Source: an uncultured Pigmentiphaga sp. (GTDB taxonomy: Bacteria; Pseudomonadota; Gammaproteobacteria; Burkholderiales; Burkholderiaceae_B). Taken from it: a stretch of 64,000 nt of DNA. The stretch covers positions 1 to 64,000 of the forward strand of contig CALAGD010000051.1 in the NCBI GenBank assembly GCA_937891425.1, written 5' to 3'. Below the pieces are notes generated by a model. That model saw only the letters and a list, made by a program, of their open reading frames with translations, did not search any database and had not been told where the DNA came from. Made by a program: the position numbers and the translations under genes. This document shows positions 1-7,803 of this stretch, piece by piece (the first letter of the stretch is position 1; each line of letters opens with the position of its first letter).

Positions 1-66
1 TTGCTGCGCGAGCACAAACGACTGCTCCAGTGCCGGGCACGACCTCGGCCTGCCAGTCACCGCAAC

Positions 67-960
67 TCAGGCGGGCGCGTCGCCGGTCAGCACCTGCAAG
101 GCCTCGCGATACTTTGCCGCCGTGCGTTCGATGATGTCCTTGGGCAGACGCGGCGCGGGCGGCGTCTTGTCCCAGGGCTGCGACTCGAGCCAGTCGCGCA
201 CGAACTGCTTGTCGTACGACGGGGGGCTGATACCTGGCTGGTAGCTGTCGGCGGGCCAGAACCGCGAGGAGTCTGGCGTCAGGACTTCATCCATGAGATG
301 CAGAGTGCCGGCGTCGTCCAGACCGAATTCGAACTTCGTGTCCGCAATGATGATGCCCCGTTCGGCTGCATACGCCGCCGCCTCACGATACAGCCGTATC
401 GACACATCGCGGATCTTTTCGGCCAGGGCATCGCCCACCTGCTGCTTCACGTACGCGAAGCTGACGTTCTCGTCGTGCTGCCCCACTTCGGCCTTGGCCG
501 CGGGCGTGAAGATCGGCTCGGGCAGCTGCTGGGCGAGCCGCAGGCCCGCAGGCAACGGAATTCCGCATACGGCGCCCGCGGCCTGGTAGTCTTTCCAGCC
601 CGAGCCGATAAGGTAGCCGCGCACGACCGCCTCGACCAGTATGGGCTTGAGACGCTTGACCACCATGGCCCGCCCCGCAACCTGATCGACTTCATCGGGT
701 GCGACGACACTCTCCGGCGCAATGCCGGTTGCGTGGTTGGGAACGACGTGCGCCAGACGCCCGAGCCAGAACTGCGTGAGCGCATTCAGCACCGCGCCCT
801 TGCCAGGAATGGGGTCGTCGAGCACCACGTCGAACGCCGAGAGGCGGTCGGTGGTAACGATGAGCAACCTGTCGTCGCCCACCGCATACATGTCGCGCAC
901 TTTGCCGCGCCCCAGCAGGGGCAACGACCGGATGCGCGACTCATACATGGGTTGGCTCAT
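67..960 (-). CDS. purC: Phosphoribosylaminoimidazole-succinocarboxamide synthase (SAICAR synthetase)
   Basis: Cytosolic purine enzyme that joins CAIR and aspartate using ATP to give SAICAR. The 297-residue protein shows the family blocks in order: GKVRDMY near residue 19, a central VVRGYLIGSGWKDYQ segment around the substrate site, IADTKFEFGLD, and LTPDSSRFW near the C-terminal third. Length fits the proteobacterial type that is about 300 residues long. The ATG lies 8 nt after the fba stop codon, so the two genes are probably co-transcribed, an order common in Burkholderiales. The 66 bases left of the stop are too short to show the next gene; purE would be expected there, but this cannot be confirmed. 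Confidence 0.96.
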   Translation of the reverse strand: MSQPMYESRIRSLPLLGRGKVRDMYAVGDDRLLIVTTDRLSAFDVVLDDPIPGKGAVLNALTQFWLGRLAHVVPNHATGIAPESVVAPDEVDQVAGRAMVVKRLKPILVEAVVRGYLIGSGWKDYQAAGAVCGIPLPAGLRLAQQLPEPIFTPAAKAEVGQHDENVSFAYVKQQVGDALAEKIRDVSIRLYREAAAYAAERGIIIADTKFEFGLDDAGTLHLMDEVLTPDSSRFWPADSYQPGISPPSYDKQFVRDWLESQPWDKTPPAPRLPKDIIERTAAKYREALQVLTGDAPA

Positions 961-968
961 GATGCGCC

Positions 969-2036
969 TTATTGCAGTCCGATTTGCGTGAGTTCGCCGG
1001 ACGCGTAGCGCCGGGCCATTTCCGACAGCGGAACCGGCTTGATCTTGTCGGCCTGGCCGGCAGTGCCAAACTGTTCGTAGCGCTCGATGCAGATCTTCTT
1101 TGCGGCCTCACGGGCCGGCTTGAGATATTCGCGCGGGTCGAACTTCGAGGGGTTCTCGACCAGGAAACGACGGATGGCGGCCGTCATCGCCAGACGGATG
1201 TCGGTGTCGATGTTGATCTTGCGCACACCGTGCTTGATCGCTTCCTGGATTTCTTCCACCGGCACGCCGTAAGTTTCCTTCATGTCGCCACCGAACTCGC
1301 GAATGGCGGCAAGCAGGTCCTGCGGCACGCTGGAGCTGCCATGCATGACCAGGTGTGTGTTGGGCAGTCGGCGGTGGATTTCCTTGACACGGTCGATGGC
1401 GAGAATGTCGCCGGTGGGCTTGCGCGTGAACTTGTAGGCACCGTGGCTGGTACCGATCGCGATGGCGAGCGCGTCAACCTGGGTGCGCTGAACGAAGTCA
1501 ACGGCCTGGTCAGGATCGGTGAGCAGCTGGTCGCGCGTCATGGTGCCCTCGGCGCCGTGGCCATCTTCCTTGTCGCCACGCATGGTTTCAAGCGAGCCCA
1601 GGCAGCCCAGTTCGCCTTCCACGGAAATGCCCAGGGGGTGGGCCATTTCGACGACCTTGCGCGTGACCTCGACGTTGTAGTCGTAGGACGCGATGGTCTT
1701 GCCGTCTTCCTGGAGCGAACCGTCCATCATGACGCTGGTGAAGCCAAGATCGATGGCTCCCTTGCACACCGCCGGCGATTGCCCGTGGTCCTGGTGCATG
1801 GCAACCGGGATGTCGGGATAGGCTTCGACCGCGGCGATGATCAGATGCTTGAGAAAGAATTCTCCAGCATACTTGCGTGCGCCCGCCGACGCCTGCATGA
1901 TCACCGGGCTGTTGGTTGCCTTCGCAGCCTCCATGATGGCCTGCACCTGCTCGAGGTTGTTGACGTTGAAAGCAGGGATACCGTAGCCATGTTCAGCTGC
2001 ATGATCCAGCAACTGGCGCATCGAAACGAGAGCCAT
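969..2036 (-). CDS. fba: Class II fructose-1,6-bisphosphate aldolase
   Basis: Zinc-dependent aldolase that interconverts fructose-1,6-bisphosphate with DHAP and glyceraldehyde-3-phosphate. The 355-residue protein begins MALVSMRQLLDHA and carries the metal-binding HQDHG (residues 81-85), the GSHGAYK loop, HGSSSVP and NIDTD motifs of class II enzymes. The open frame extends about 70 codons further upstream, but the ATG at 2036 is chosen because AAGGAGTT (2041-2048) sits just before it and the extra residues are not family-like. A strong hairpin plus T-run lies just upstream of that ribosome site (see separate entry). Followed 8 nt later by purC. Confidence 0.96.
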   Translation of the reverse strand: MALVSMRQLLDHAAEHGYGIPAFNVNNLEQVQAIMEAAKATNSPVIMQASAGARKYAGEFFLKHLIIAAVEAYPDIPVAMHQDHGQSPAVCKGAIDLGFTSVMMDGSLQEDGKTIASYDYNVEVTRKVVEMAHPLGISVEGELGCLGSLETMRGDKEDGHGAEGTMTRDQLLTDPDQAVDFVQRTQVDALAIAIGTSHGAYKFTRKPTGDILAIDRVKEIHRRLPNTHLVMHGSSSVPQDLLAAIREFGGDMKETYGVPVEEIQEAIKHGVRKINIDTDIRLAMTAAIRRFLVENPSKFDPREYLKPAREAAKKICIERYEQFGTAGQADKIKPVPLSEMARRYASGELTQIGLQ

Positions 2037-2053
2037 AGCGAACTCCTTGAATG

Positions 2054-2082
2054 AAAAAACGGGCGCGAGCAGGCTGCGCCCG
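2054..2082 (-). terminator. Terminator-like hairpin in the fba leader (possible attenuator)
   Basis: Read on the minus strand, a 7-bp GC-only stem (arms 2076-2082 and 2060-2066, 9-nt loop) is followed directly by six T residues (2059-2054). It ends 5 nt before the Shine-Dalgarno of fba. The tctC gene upstream already has its own terminator at 2231-2256, so a transcript for fba must start between the two and run through this hairpin. A possible -10 (TAAAAT on the minus strand, 2104-2109) would start RNA about 15 nt ahead of it. This is the shape of a Rho-independent terminator; a regulatory role is inference. Confidence 0.55.
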
Positions 2083-2230
2083 CGCCATGATCCGATGGCC
2101 GCAATTTTACGGGCATTCGGAATTGGCCGCACCTTGTCCTTCGGGCCAGCGTGATTCGTGCCCGGACGGCTTGCCGTATTTCCGCAAGGCTGCCTTGCAC
2201 AGGACAGCCAGACATGGCCGCAAACACAAA

Positions 2231-2256
2231 GAGACGGCCCGTACATGGGCCGTCTC
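2231..2256 (-). terminator. Rho-independent terminator of the TctC-like gene
   Basis: A perfect 10-bp inverted repeat, GAGACGGCCC (2231-2240) and GGGCCGTCTC (2247-2256), with a 6-nt loop. On the minus strand it is followed by TTTGTGTTTG, a T-rich tail. It lies about 100 nt downstream of the stop codon at 2357 and would end that transcript before fba. Confidence 0.8.
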
Positions 2257-2356
2257 CGTCGAAGCGCGCGGGACTGTGCGAGGCAAGGTCTTGCCAGCCG
2301 GGTTGCGAATTGTCAGGCGGAACGCAATGCAGGCAGGCGGGACGACCCGATGCGCA

Positions 2357-3352
2357 TCACTTGCCCACGGTGTTCAGCTTCTGGATGACCGAACGCCAGT
2401 TGTTCGACTCGTTGGCGATGAAACGGCCGAAATCTTCCGGTCCCATGTATGAGGGCTCGGCTGACAGCTGAATGATGCGCTGCTGCACCTCGGGCTTCTC
2501 CATGACCGCAGCAATTTCCTTCGACAACTTCGCAACCACTTCGGGCGATGCACCCTTGGGCAGGAATAGTCCCATCCACGCGTGCGCACCATAGCCCGGA
2601 ACGCCTGCCTCGGCCATGGTGGGAATGTCGGGCGCCAGCTTGCTGCGTGCACTGCTGGTGACGGCCAGCGGCTTGATGGTCCCGGCCGAGATATGCGGCG
2701 CCGCCGACGTGAAGTCGACCAGCGCCAGTGGCACCTGACCGCCCAGCAGATCGGTGACTGCCGGCGCGCTGCCCCGGTAGGGCACCGAATACAGCTTGAT
2801 GCCCGCCATGTTGGCCAGCAGCTCGGCCGACAGGTGCTGCGCGGTGTACTGGCCTGTGTTGCCGGTGGGGATTTCCGTCTGCTTGCCCTTGGCAAGCACG
2901 TCCTTCAGGTTATCGAAGCCGGAAGCCTTGCCGGCAACCAGGACCAATGGAATGTCGGCAAGCTTGGCCAGGGGTTGCAGCTGTTCGTCGGGCTTGAGCG
3001 GCGAGGAGTCGGGCAGATGCGGCGCGACGACGAGGGCGCCGGTAGCACCCATGCCCAGCGTGTAGCCATCGGGCTCGGCGCGGGCGACAGCCATGAGGCC
3101 GGTTGCCCCGCCAGCCCCCGGACGGTTCTCGACCACTACGGGCTGCCCGACGGCATTGCTCAGCTCCTGCGCGACGACCCGCGCGATGCCATCCGCCGAG
3201 GCGCCCGGCGCGAACGGTACGATCAGCGTGATGGACCGTTCCGGATAAGCAGCGCTGGCACCCGCAGCGACCAGAGCCAGCGACAGCGCGGCCAGGCCGG
3301 GCAGGCGAGTGAAGTGACGCATGAGTTTTCTTGACTTTTCGTTCTGGGACAT
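2357..3352 (-). CDS. Tripartite tricarboxylate transporter (Bug/TctC) family substrate-binding protein
   Basis: Predicted periplasmic solute-binding protein of the Bug family, which usually binds carboxylate-bearing ligands. The 331-residue protein has a signal peptide (basic start, hydrophobic stretch about residues 16-34, AxA site GASA before AYPERSITLIVPF). The family pattern follows: VPFAPGASADGIAR near the start of the mature part, then VVENRPGAGGATG and the PYRGSAPAVTDLLGGQ ligand-loop region. ATG at 3352 is chosen because AGGAGATC (3353-3360) abuts it. No TctA/TctB membrane genes lie beside it, which is common for orphan Bug proteins. It is divergent from an IclR regulator, with a palindromic operator between them, so its ligand may be the substrate of the adjacent dioxygenase pathway (inference). 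Confidence 0.9.
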   Translation of the reverse strand: MSQNEKSRKLMRHFTRLPGLAALSLALVAAGASAAYPERSITLIVPFAPGASADGIARVVAQELSNAVGQPVVVENRPGAGGATGLMAVARAEPDGYTLGMGATGALVVAPHLPDSSPLKPDEQLQPLAKLADIPLVLVAGKASGFDNLKDVLAKGKQTEIPTGNTGQYTAQHLSAELLANMAGIKLYSVPYRGSAPAVTDLLGGQVPLALVDFTSAAPHISAGTIKPLAVTSSARSKLAPDIPTMAEAGVPGYGAHAWMGLFLPKGASPEVVAKLSKEIAAVMEKPEVQQRIIQLSAEPSYMGPEDFGRFIANESNNWRSVIQKLNTVGK

Positions 3353-3411
3353 GATCTCCTCCGGTAAAACGACTTGCCTGCGTGGGGCAAACGCGATACA
3401 TAATGAAATTA

Positions 3412-3430
3412 AAGTCCGTCAAACGGACTT
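3412..3430. promoter_or_regulatory. Palindromic operator A (putative IclR site)
   Basis: Perfect inverted repeat AAGTCCGT-CAA-ACGGACTT, 8-bp arms with a 3-nt spacer, in the 154-base gap between the divergent tctC-like and iclR genes. On the minus strand the centre reads TTGACG, a good -35 hexamer for the tctC-like gene, so a bound protein would cover that promoter. The 15-bp core GTCCGT-N3-ACGGAC (3414-3428) recurs before the dioxygenase operon, and with one base changed per arm before the SDR gene. Confidence 0.7.
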
Positions 3431-3506
3431 CTCACAACCTGCGGAAAACCCCTACCCGCTGGTGGCTATCCTATACTCGTAGCGTTTTGGCAATCTTCCC
3501 ACCCTT

Positions 3507-4298
3507 ATGAGCAAAAAAACCGGTGATAGTGTTCGAGCCGTCGAACGGGCACTCGACATCCTGCGCGCCTTTACGGCCAACGATTACGAACTGACGGCGG
3601 CCGACCTCGGCCGCCGCGTGAAGTTGAGCCGCCCTACCCTTTATCGGCTGCTGTACACGCTCCAGAACCAGGGGTTCATCACGGCCGAAGGCGATCCGCA
3701 GCGATTTCGCCTCGGGCCCGAAGTGGCGCGCCTCGCGCACATCTGGCAGGCCAGCCTGGACATTGCCCGCACGGCGCAACCGGTCCTGCAAAAGGTATGG
3801 GAACGCACGCGCGAGACCGTCGCCCTGTTCGTACCGCAGAATGAACAGCGCCTGTGCGTTGCTGAACTGCCCTGCCTGCAACCCCTGAGCTTCCGGCGCG
3901 GGGTTGGTTACACCGAAACCATCCTGCGCGGGGCCAGCGGACGCGCCATACTCGCGTACATGGACACAAGCGACGACGAGCTGGATGCGATGGCCGCGGC
4001 ACACAAGATGGATGCGCGAGCCATACGCAAGCAGCTCGACCAGGTGCGCGAACGGGGCTACGCAGAATCGGAAGATGAATTACTGCAGGGTGCGATCGCC
4101 GTTGCATCCCCCTACTTTGATGGCAGCGGGAAGATCGCCGGATCCATCGCAATATTTGGCCCTGCCGTGCGCATCGACGACGCACGCCGCCAGGAGATGG
4201 CAAACCTCATCGTCGAGGCCGGTCGCGAGCTGTCGCGCCTGCTGGGCTACACCGACCACACGGCTGCACGCGAGCAGGCAGCTGCGGCGCAGGGCTGA
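3507..4298 (+). CDS. IclR family transcriptional regulator
   Basis: DNA-binding regulator of 263 residues. The N-terminal winged helix-turn-helix (about residues 8-70) reads VRAVERALDILRAF, then LTAADLGRRVKLSRPTLYRLLYTLQNQGFI, the typical IclR layout. The C-terminal effector domain follows, with the ETVALFVPQ strand, the GRAILAYM segment near residue 148 and RERGYAESEDELLQG, which is diagnostic of the family. It is divergent from a Bug-type binding protein and lies beside a ring-hydroxylating dioxygenase operon. Three matching palindromes in this neighbourhood (3412-3430, 6457-6473, 7559-7573) are its likely targets. Whether it activates or represses cannot be read from the sequence. Confidence 0.92.
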   Translation: MSKKTGDSVRAVERALDILRAFTANDYELTAADLGRRVKLSRPTLYRLLYTLQNQGFITAEGDPQRFRLGPEVARLAHIWQASLDIARTAQPVLQKVWERTRETVALFVPQNEQRLCVAELPCLQPLSFRRGVGYTETILRGASGRAILAYMDTSDDELDAMAAAHKMDARAIRKQLDQVRERGYAESEDELLQGAIAVASPYFDGSGKIAGSIAIFGPAVRIDDARRQEMANLIVEAGRELSRLLGYTDHTAAREQAAAAQG

Positions 4299-4495
4299 TG
4301 CCAGGACGGCTGTCCACCTGGCAAGTGCGCCGCAAGTGTTGACGACCCTGCAGGCGCACGTGCTCCGCGCGGAGGCCCGACCCTGCAGCCGTCAACTGCA
4401 GGCGCAGCTGAGCCCCCGCCACGGCCCGAACCGCCCGTGGTGAGCACGTGGCCGTCGGCCCGGCATCGGCCGTGTCACCAATTGCAAATGTGCCC

Positions 4496-5071
4496 TCAGA
4501 AGAAGACCGTCAGCTGCTTGGCCAGCAAGGTGCTCTGCTCGAGGAGGATTTCGCGCCTGGCCAATTGCCAGAAATGGTCGGCATCACGCCGCAGGGTGTC
4601 GTAGCGGCGACCCGCAAAAATGGTGGTGTCGTAGTCGGTGCGGTTCTGGTAGATGAGGAAGCGGCTGCTGACATCGACCTCGGCACCGCCGTCTGGCCGT
4701 GCCCGCACGGCATGGATCAGCACATTGCTGATTACATGGCAAACGCGGGAGAGTGGCTCCTCCGCCCAGTGCACACCGGTCCTGATCTGATCGACCCGTT
4801 TGCTGAGCGTCCACTTGTCTTCATTGAACCAGCTGATTTCGTCGTCGGGGTCGGTGTTTTCGAATTTTGCATGTAGCCCCAGCTTCACGTTGCGGCGGAT
4901 CGGCATGTGATACCAGATGTCGTCGGCGAGCATGGCGAGCCACTCGTCGAAGCGGCGGTTGTCCAGCGCTTCGGCTTCCCGCTTGAGGAAAGTCTCGACC
5001 TGATATTGCAGCTGCAACTGTTCAAGCGTGGGGGCTGCGATAGGCTCAATGGAAACGGTCGTGGCGCTCAT
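4496..5071 (-). CDS. Aromatic ring-hydroxylating dioxygenase, small (beta) subunit
   Basis: Structural subunit of a Rieske non-heme iron dioxygenase, 191 residues, of the SnoaL/NTF2-like fold used by beta subunits. The N-terminal helix (VETFLKREAEALDNRRFDEWLAMLADDIWYHMPIRRN) and the C-terminal FAGRRYDTLRRDADHFWQLARREILLEQSTL are typical of the family. Its ATG overlaps the alpha-subunit stop codon (ATGA, 5068-5071), giving translational coupling. The next gene on the other strand, iclR, converges on it, leaving a 197-base gap with no clear terminator. Substrate is unknown. Confidence 0.92.
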   Translation of the reverse strand: MSATTVSIEPIAAPTLEQLQLQYQVETFLKREAEALDNRRFDEWLAMLADDIWYHMPIRRNVKLGLHAKFENTDPDDEISWFNEDKWTLSKRVDQIRTGVHWAEEPLSRVCHVISNVLIHAVRARPDGGAEVDVSSRFLIYQNRTDYDTTIFAGRRYDTLRRDADHFWQLARREILLEQSTLLAKQLTVFF

Positions 5072-6438
5072 ACGTTTTTCCCCTTACCAGCGTTGTCGGC
5101 ATACATGGGGTCGTTTTTCCCCAGAAGGTCGTCCCAGCTCTTGCCTTCCATGTAATCGCGCCACCGGTTGTAAAGGGCACGTGCGTTTTCCTCGGTAATC
5201 TGCAAGCTGACATTGCCCGGCAACGGCTGGTTCAAGGTGGAGGCGTTCAGCGATTGCGTGTAGTTGAACGGGAAGCGGCGGGCGATGGGCCCAACGCAGG
5301 CGTTGGTAGCGTGCATCCAGTTCTCGATATCGTCCTGCTCGGTCATTCCGGCAGGGCCCGAATAACGCATGTAGTATTGCCGCAGGAAGTCCTTGACGAC
5401 CTTGGGCGCGTCGTGGTCGATGAGGAAGAAGCGCCACACCTCGATGGAAGTGGGGCCATGCGGATGCCATACGAAGATGGAACGCGGCTGGTGCCCGTGG
5501 AACGAAGTATTCGGGAAAATTGTTCCAACAAATGGCCGCAGACGGGCCTTGTCGCCATGCCGCTTGCGCCGCTCCTCGAAACAATGCCGGAAGTATTCCT
5601 CGACTTCGGGATTGTCCTTGAACGACTCAACGTACTCTTCGCCCTCAGGCATGATGGCGCTGTGCACCCCGTGCCCCTGCGGAAAGTTGATCCAGACGTG
5701 CTGGGCGCGTTCGAGCTCGGGATCGCGCCGCCCCCTGGTTCCGGCCGTGCGCGCGCTGGGTCCGATGCCGATGCGGTCGACCGAAGCGTGGCTGATGTTG
5801 TGGTAGGTGTCACCCATGAAGTTTTCGGCGGGAAACTTCCAGTTGCACGGGATGATCCACTTGGTGATGCCGCCGATGACTACCGACCCACCCTCGCGGC
5901 CATCACGGGCATCCAGCGCGAGGTCGAGGTGTTCCTTCGCGTCGCCCAGATAGGTGAGGAAATCGGGGGCGTCGGGGTCCCATGAGGCCCAGATCGTGCC
6001 CTTGTACACATACACGTGCGGCGGCCTGGCAAGGCCCCACTCGGAGCGGTCCATGCGCCCTTCGTAGAGCGTCTTGAACTGGGGTACGCCCGTAAGGCTG
6101 CCGTCGAGCCCGAACGTCCACGCATGGTACGGGCACGTAAACGACCTGGTATTGCCCTGGTCGTACAGACTGACGCGCATGCCCCGATGGCGGCATGAGT
6201 TCAGCAGGACCTGCACCTGGTTGTTCTCGTCACGGCAGACGATGACCGATTCGGTACCCATGCGCGAGTTGAAATAGTCGCCCGGGTTGGGGATGAGGCT
6301 TTCATGCCCGACGAACAGCCAGGCGCGGGAAAACAGCATTTCAAGCTCACGCCTGAAGATTTCTTCACTCGAAAAGATTTCGCGACTGACGAGTCCGCGC
6401 TCGAGATCTACATAGTGTGAATAAGACCCTGCACTCAT
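5068..6438 (-). CDS. Aromatic ring-hydroxylating dioxygenase, large (alpha) subunit with Rieske centre
   Basis: Catalytic subunit, 456 residues. The Rieske 2Fe-2S ligands are C82, H84, C102 and H105 in the spacing CxH-17-CxxH. The mononuclear iron site is in GDTYHNISH (D210, H213, H217), and the third ligand probably lies in EQDDIENW. The two histidines are three residues apart, closer than the four or five seen in naphthalene- and biphenyl-type enzymes. The start is placed at 6438 (MSAGSYSHYV) because GAGGAG lies just upstream and the longer frame runs across the operator. No ferredoxin or reductase gene is adjacent; a 2Fe-2S flavin reductase at 23028-24071 is one candidate partner. Dioxygenation of an aromatic acid is likely, but the substrate is not readable. 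Confidence 0.93.
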   Translation of the reverse strand: MSAGSYSHYVDLERGLVSREIFSSEEIFRRELEMLFSRAWLFVGHESLIPNPGDYFNSRMGTESVIVCRDENNQVQVLLNSCRHRGMRVSLYDQGNTRSFTCPYHAWTFGLDGSLTGVPQFKTLYEGRMDRSEWGLARPPHVYVYKGTIWASWDPDAPDFLTYLGDAKEHLDLALDARDGREGGSVVIGGITKWIIPCNWKFPAENFMGDTYHNISHASVDRIGIGPSARTAGTRGRRDPELERAQHVWINFPQGHGVHSAIMPEGEEYVESFKDNPEVEEYFRHCFEERRKRHGDKARLRPFVGTIFPNTSFHGHQPRSIFVWHPHGPTSIEVWRFFLIDHDAPKVVKDFLRQYYMRYSGPAGMTEQDDIENWMHATNACVGPIARRFPFNYTQSLNASTLNQPLPGNVSLQITEENARALYNRWRDYMEGKSWDDLLGKNDPMYADNAGKGKNV

Positions 6439-6456
6439 GCGACACTCCTCGGTGTA

Positions 6457-6473
6457 TGTCCGTATTACGGACA
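6457..6473. promoter_or_regulatory. Palindromic operator B upstream of the dioxygenase operon
   Basis: Inverted repeat TGTCCGT-ATT-ACGGACA, 7-bp arms with a 3-nt spacer, 18 nt before the alpha-subunit start codon. The 15-bp core 6458-6472 matches operator A outside the spacer. Its closeness to the start suggests that it overlaps the promoter or transcription start. Confidence 0.7.
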
Positions 6474-6645
6474 CATGTCTCAACAAATGATTTTAAGCGA
6501 GACAGAGCTGATGTCAATACCGCATCGATGCTGTGAGAAGAAGGCTTCGGATGCAATGGCTGTCAGCACCCTGGGCACCAGCTCCATTCCGCTGGCGCGA
6601 CCGGCCACGCGCCAAGGCGACGTGTGCCCTGGCAGCACCCTCACC

Positions 6646-7461
6646 CTATTTGCGCTTCGGCGGAATCGGCCCGCCCTGCATGGCAAAACAGCCGACGTCG
6701 ATGACGGTGCCGGAAATGACCTCGGCCTCCGGCGACAGCAGGAACGCAACGGCATTCGCCAGGTCCTGACCCGTGCCGTGGCGCCCGGCCGCCGTACCCG
6801 GACCGTTCGTGCTGGCCTTCTGAACATCTCCGTGCGCGCGCCCCACGCTCATGCCCGTGATGATGCCTCCGCCGCCCGGTATGACCATGTTGACGCGGAT
6901 GTGGTCGTGAAAATGATCGTAGGCCAACGCCATGGTGAGCGCGTGCAGCCCGCCTTTGCTGGCCGAGTAGGCTGCCATGTTGGGCTTGCCCCAGCCCGCC
7001 CCGGAACCGACGTTGACGATGCTGCCGCCACCGCCGGCAATCATGTGCGGCAGCACGGCGCGGCTGGTGAGGTACGGTCCTTTGAGGTTGACGTCGATCA
7101 CGCGGTCCCAGAGGTCTTCGGGCGTATCCAACACGGTGCCCAGTGGCCCAATGGCAGCGTTGTTGACCAGTGCATCGATGCGACCGAAACGCGACAGCGT
7201 GTGCTGCACGATCCGATCGACATCGGCGGCTGACGACACGTCTGCTTCGAGCACGTCGCCGGTGAAGCCGCGCTGCTGCAACTCCTCGCGCAGCGGTGCA
7301 ATGGCGTTGGCCGCCACCGTCGACGGCTGAGGTGAATCGAGGCCAAAGGCAACCACGCGAAAGCCCCGCTCCGCAAGCGTCAGGGTAATGGCCTTGCCAA
7401 TTCCAAAGGTACCACCCGTGACGATGACCACCCTGGCATCGCCGTTCTCAAGCTCACTCAT
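6646..7461 (-). CDS. Short-chain dehydrogenase/reductase (SDR), possible dihydrodiol dehydrogenase
   Basis: NAD(P)-dependent oxidoreductase of 271 residues with all classical SDR marks: TGGTFGIG (15-22) for the cofactor, NNAA (100-103), catalytic Ser in VGSGAG near 153, and Tyr165-x3-Lys169 in YSASK. The start at 7461 (MSELENGDARVV) is chosen for the AGGAGGAG sequence just upstream. It is encoded right behind the dioxygenase, in the same direction but with its own palindrome about 100 nt upstream. That position fits an enzyme oxidising the cis-dihydrodiol product (inference). The SDR fold alone does not settle the substrate. Confidence 0.85.
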   Translation of the reverse strand: MSELENGDARVVIVTGGTFGIGKAITLTLAERGFRVVAFGLDSPQPSTVAANAIAPLREELQQRGFTGDVLEADVSSAADVDRIVQHTLSRFGRIDALVNNAAIGPLGTVLDTPEDLWDRVIDVNLKGPYLTSRAVLPHMIAGGGGSIVNVGSGAGWGKPNMAAYSASKGGLHALTMALAYDHFHDHIRVNMVIPGGGGIITGMSVGRAHGDVQKASTNGPGTAAGRHGTGQDLANAVAFLLSPEAEVISGTVIDVGCFAMQGGPIPPKRK

Positions 7462-7803
7462 GTGTCGTGCTCCTCCTGGTGTAGCGGCCCTCTGCATCGG
7501 CGCAACGCCGCAGAGCCGTGGGCGATGTTATACCAGAACCATGAATTTTGATCATCGAGTCCGCTTGGCGGACCATCGATCGCGCCGCGTCAGCCACGGG
7601 CCGGCTCGCCCGGGAGATGCCCCAGCGCATGTGACCCGCGTAAATGCTGCCGCCCGGCGGTGCGGCCGTCACGTTCGCAGTTCCGGTGACCCTGCAGGCA
7701 GTGCGGGAGGTACGCCTTGAAACATGCGGATAAACTGCCTGACACCCCCACCGTGAGGACACGATATCCTCATGGAACCCTACACTCGCGATGTGAGCAC
7801 TTC
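7462..7803. other. Divergent intergenic region
   Basis: A 342-base gap between the SDR gene (minus) and the secreted unknown (plus). It contains the SDR ribosome site and operator C (7559-7573). The bases 7600-7803 show no convincing gene, hairpin or promoter. Confidence 0.5.
7559..7573. promoter_or_regulatory. Palindromic operator C upstream of the SDR gene
   Basis: Inverted repeat GTCCGC-TTG-GCGGAC, 6-bp arms with a 3-nt spacer, about 98 nt before the SDR start codon. It has the same total length and layout as operators A and B, with the innermost base pair changed from T/A to C/G. Confidence 0.6.

Larger units (their letters stand above)
2037..2356. other. Intergenic region between tctC-like gene and fba
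   Basis: A 320-base gap without a convincing gene. It contains the fba ribosome site, the leader hairpin (2054-2082), a possible fba -10 at 2104-2109 and the terminator of the preceding gene (2231-2256). The bases 2257-2356 show nothing recognisable. Confidence 0.6.

Noticed and set aside
1..66. Start of purE after purC
   Set aside because: Only 66 bases are available; a GTG-started frame exists but has no PurE-like residues that can be recognised.
2037..2246. A 70-codon N-terminal extension of fba
   Set aside because: It runs through a terminator and a leader hairpin, is not family-like, and the ATG at 2036 has a strong ribosome site.
6439..6486. A longer start for the dioxygenase alpha subunit
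   Set aside because: It would translate through operator B; the ATG at 6438 has a good ribosome site and family-like start.
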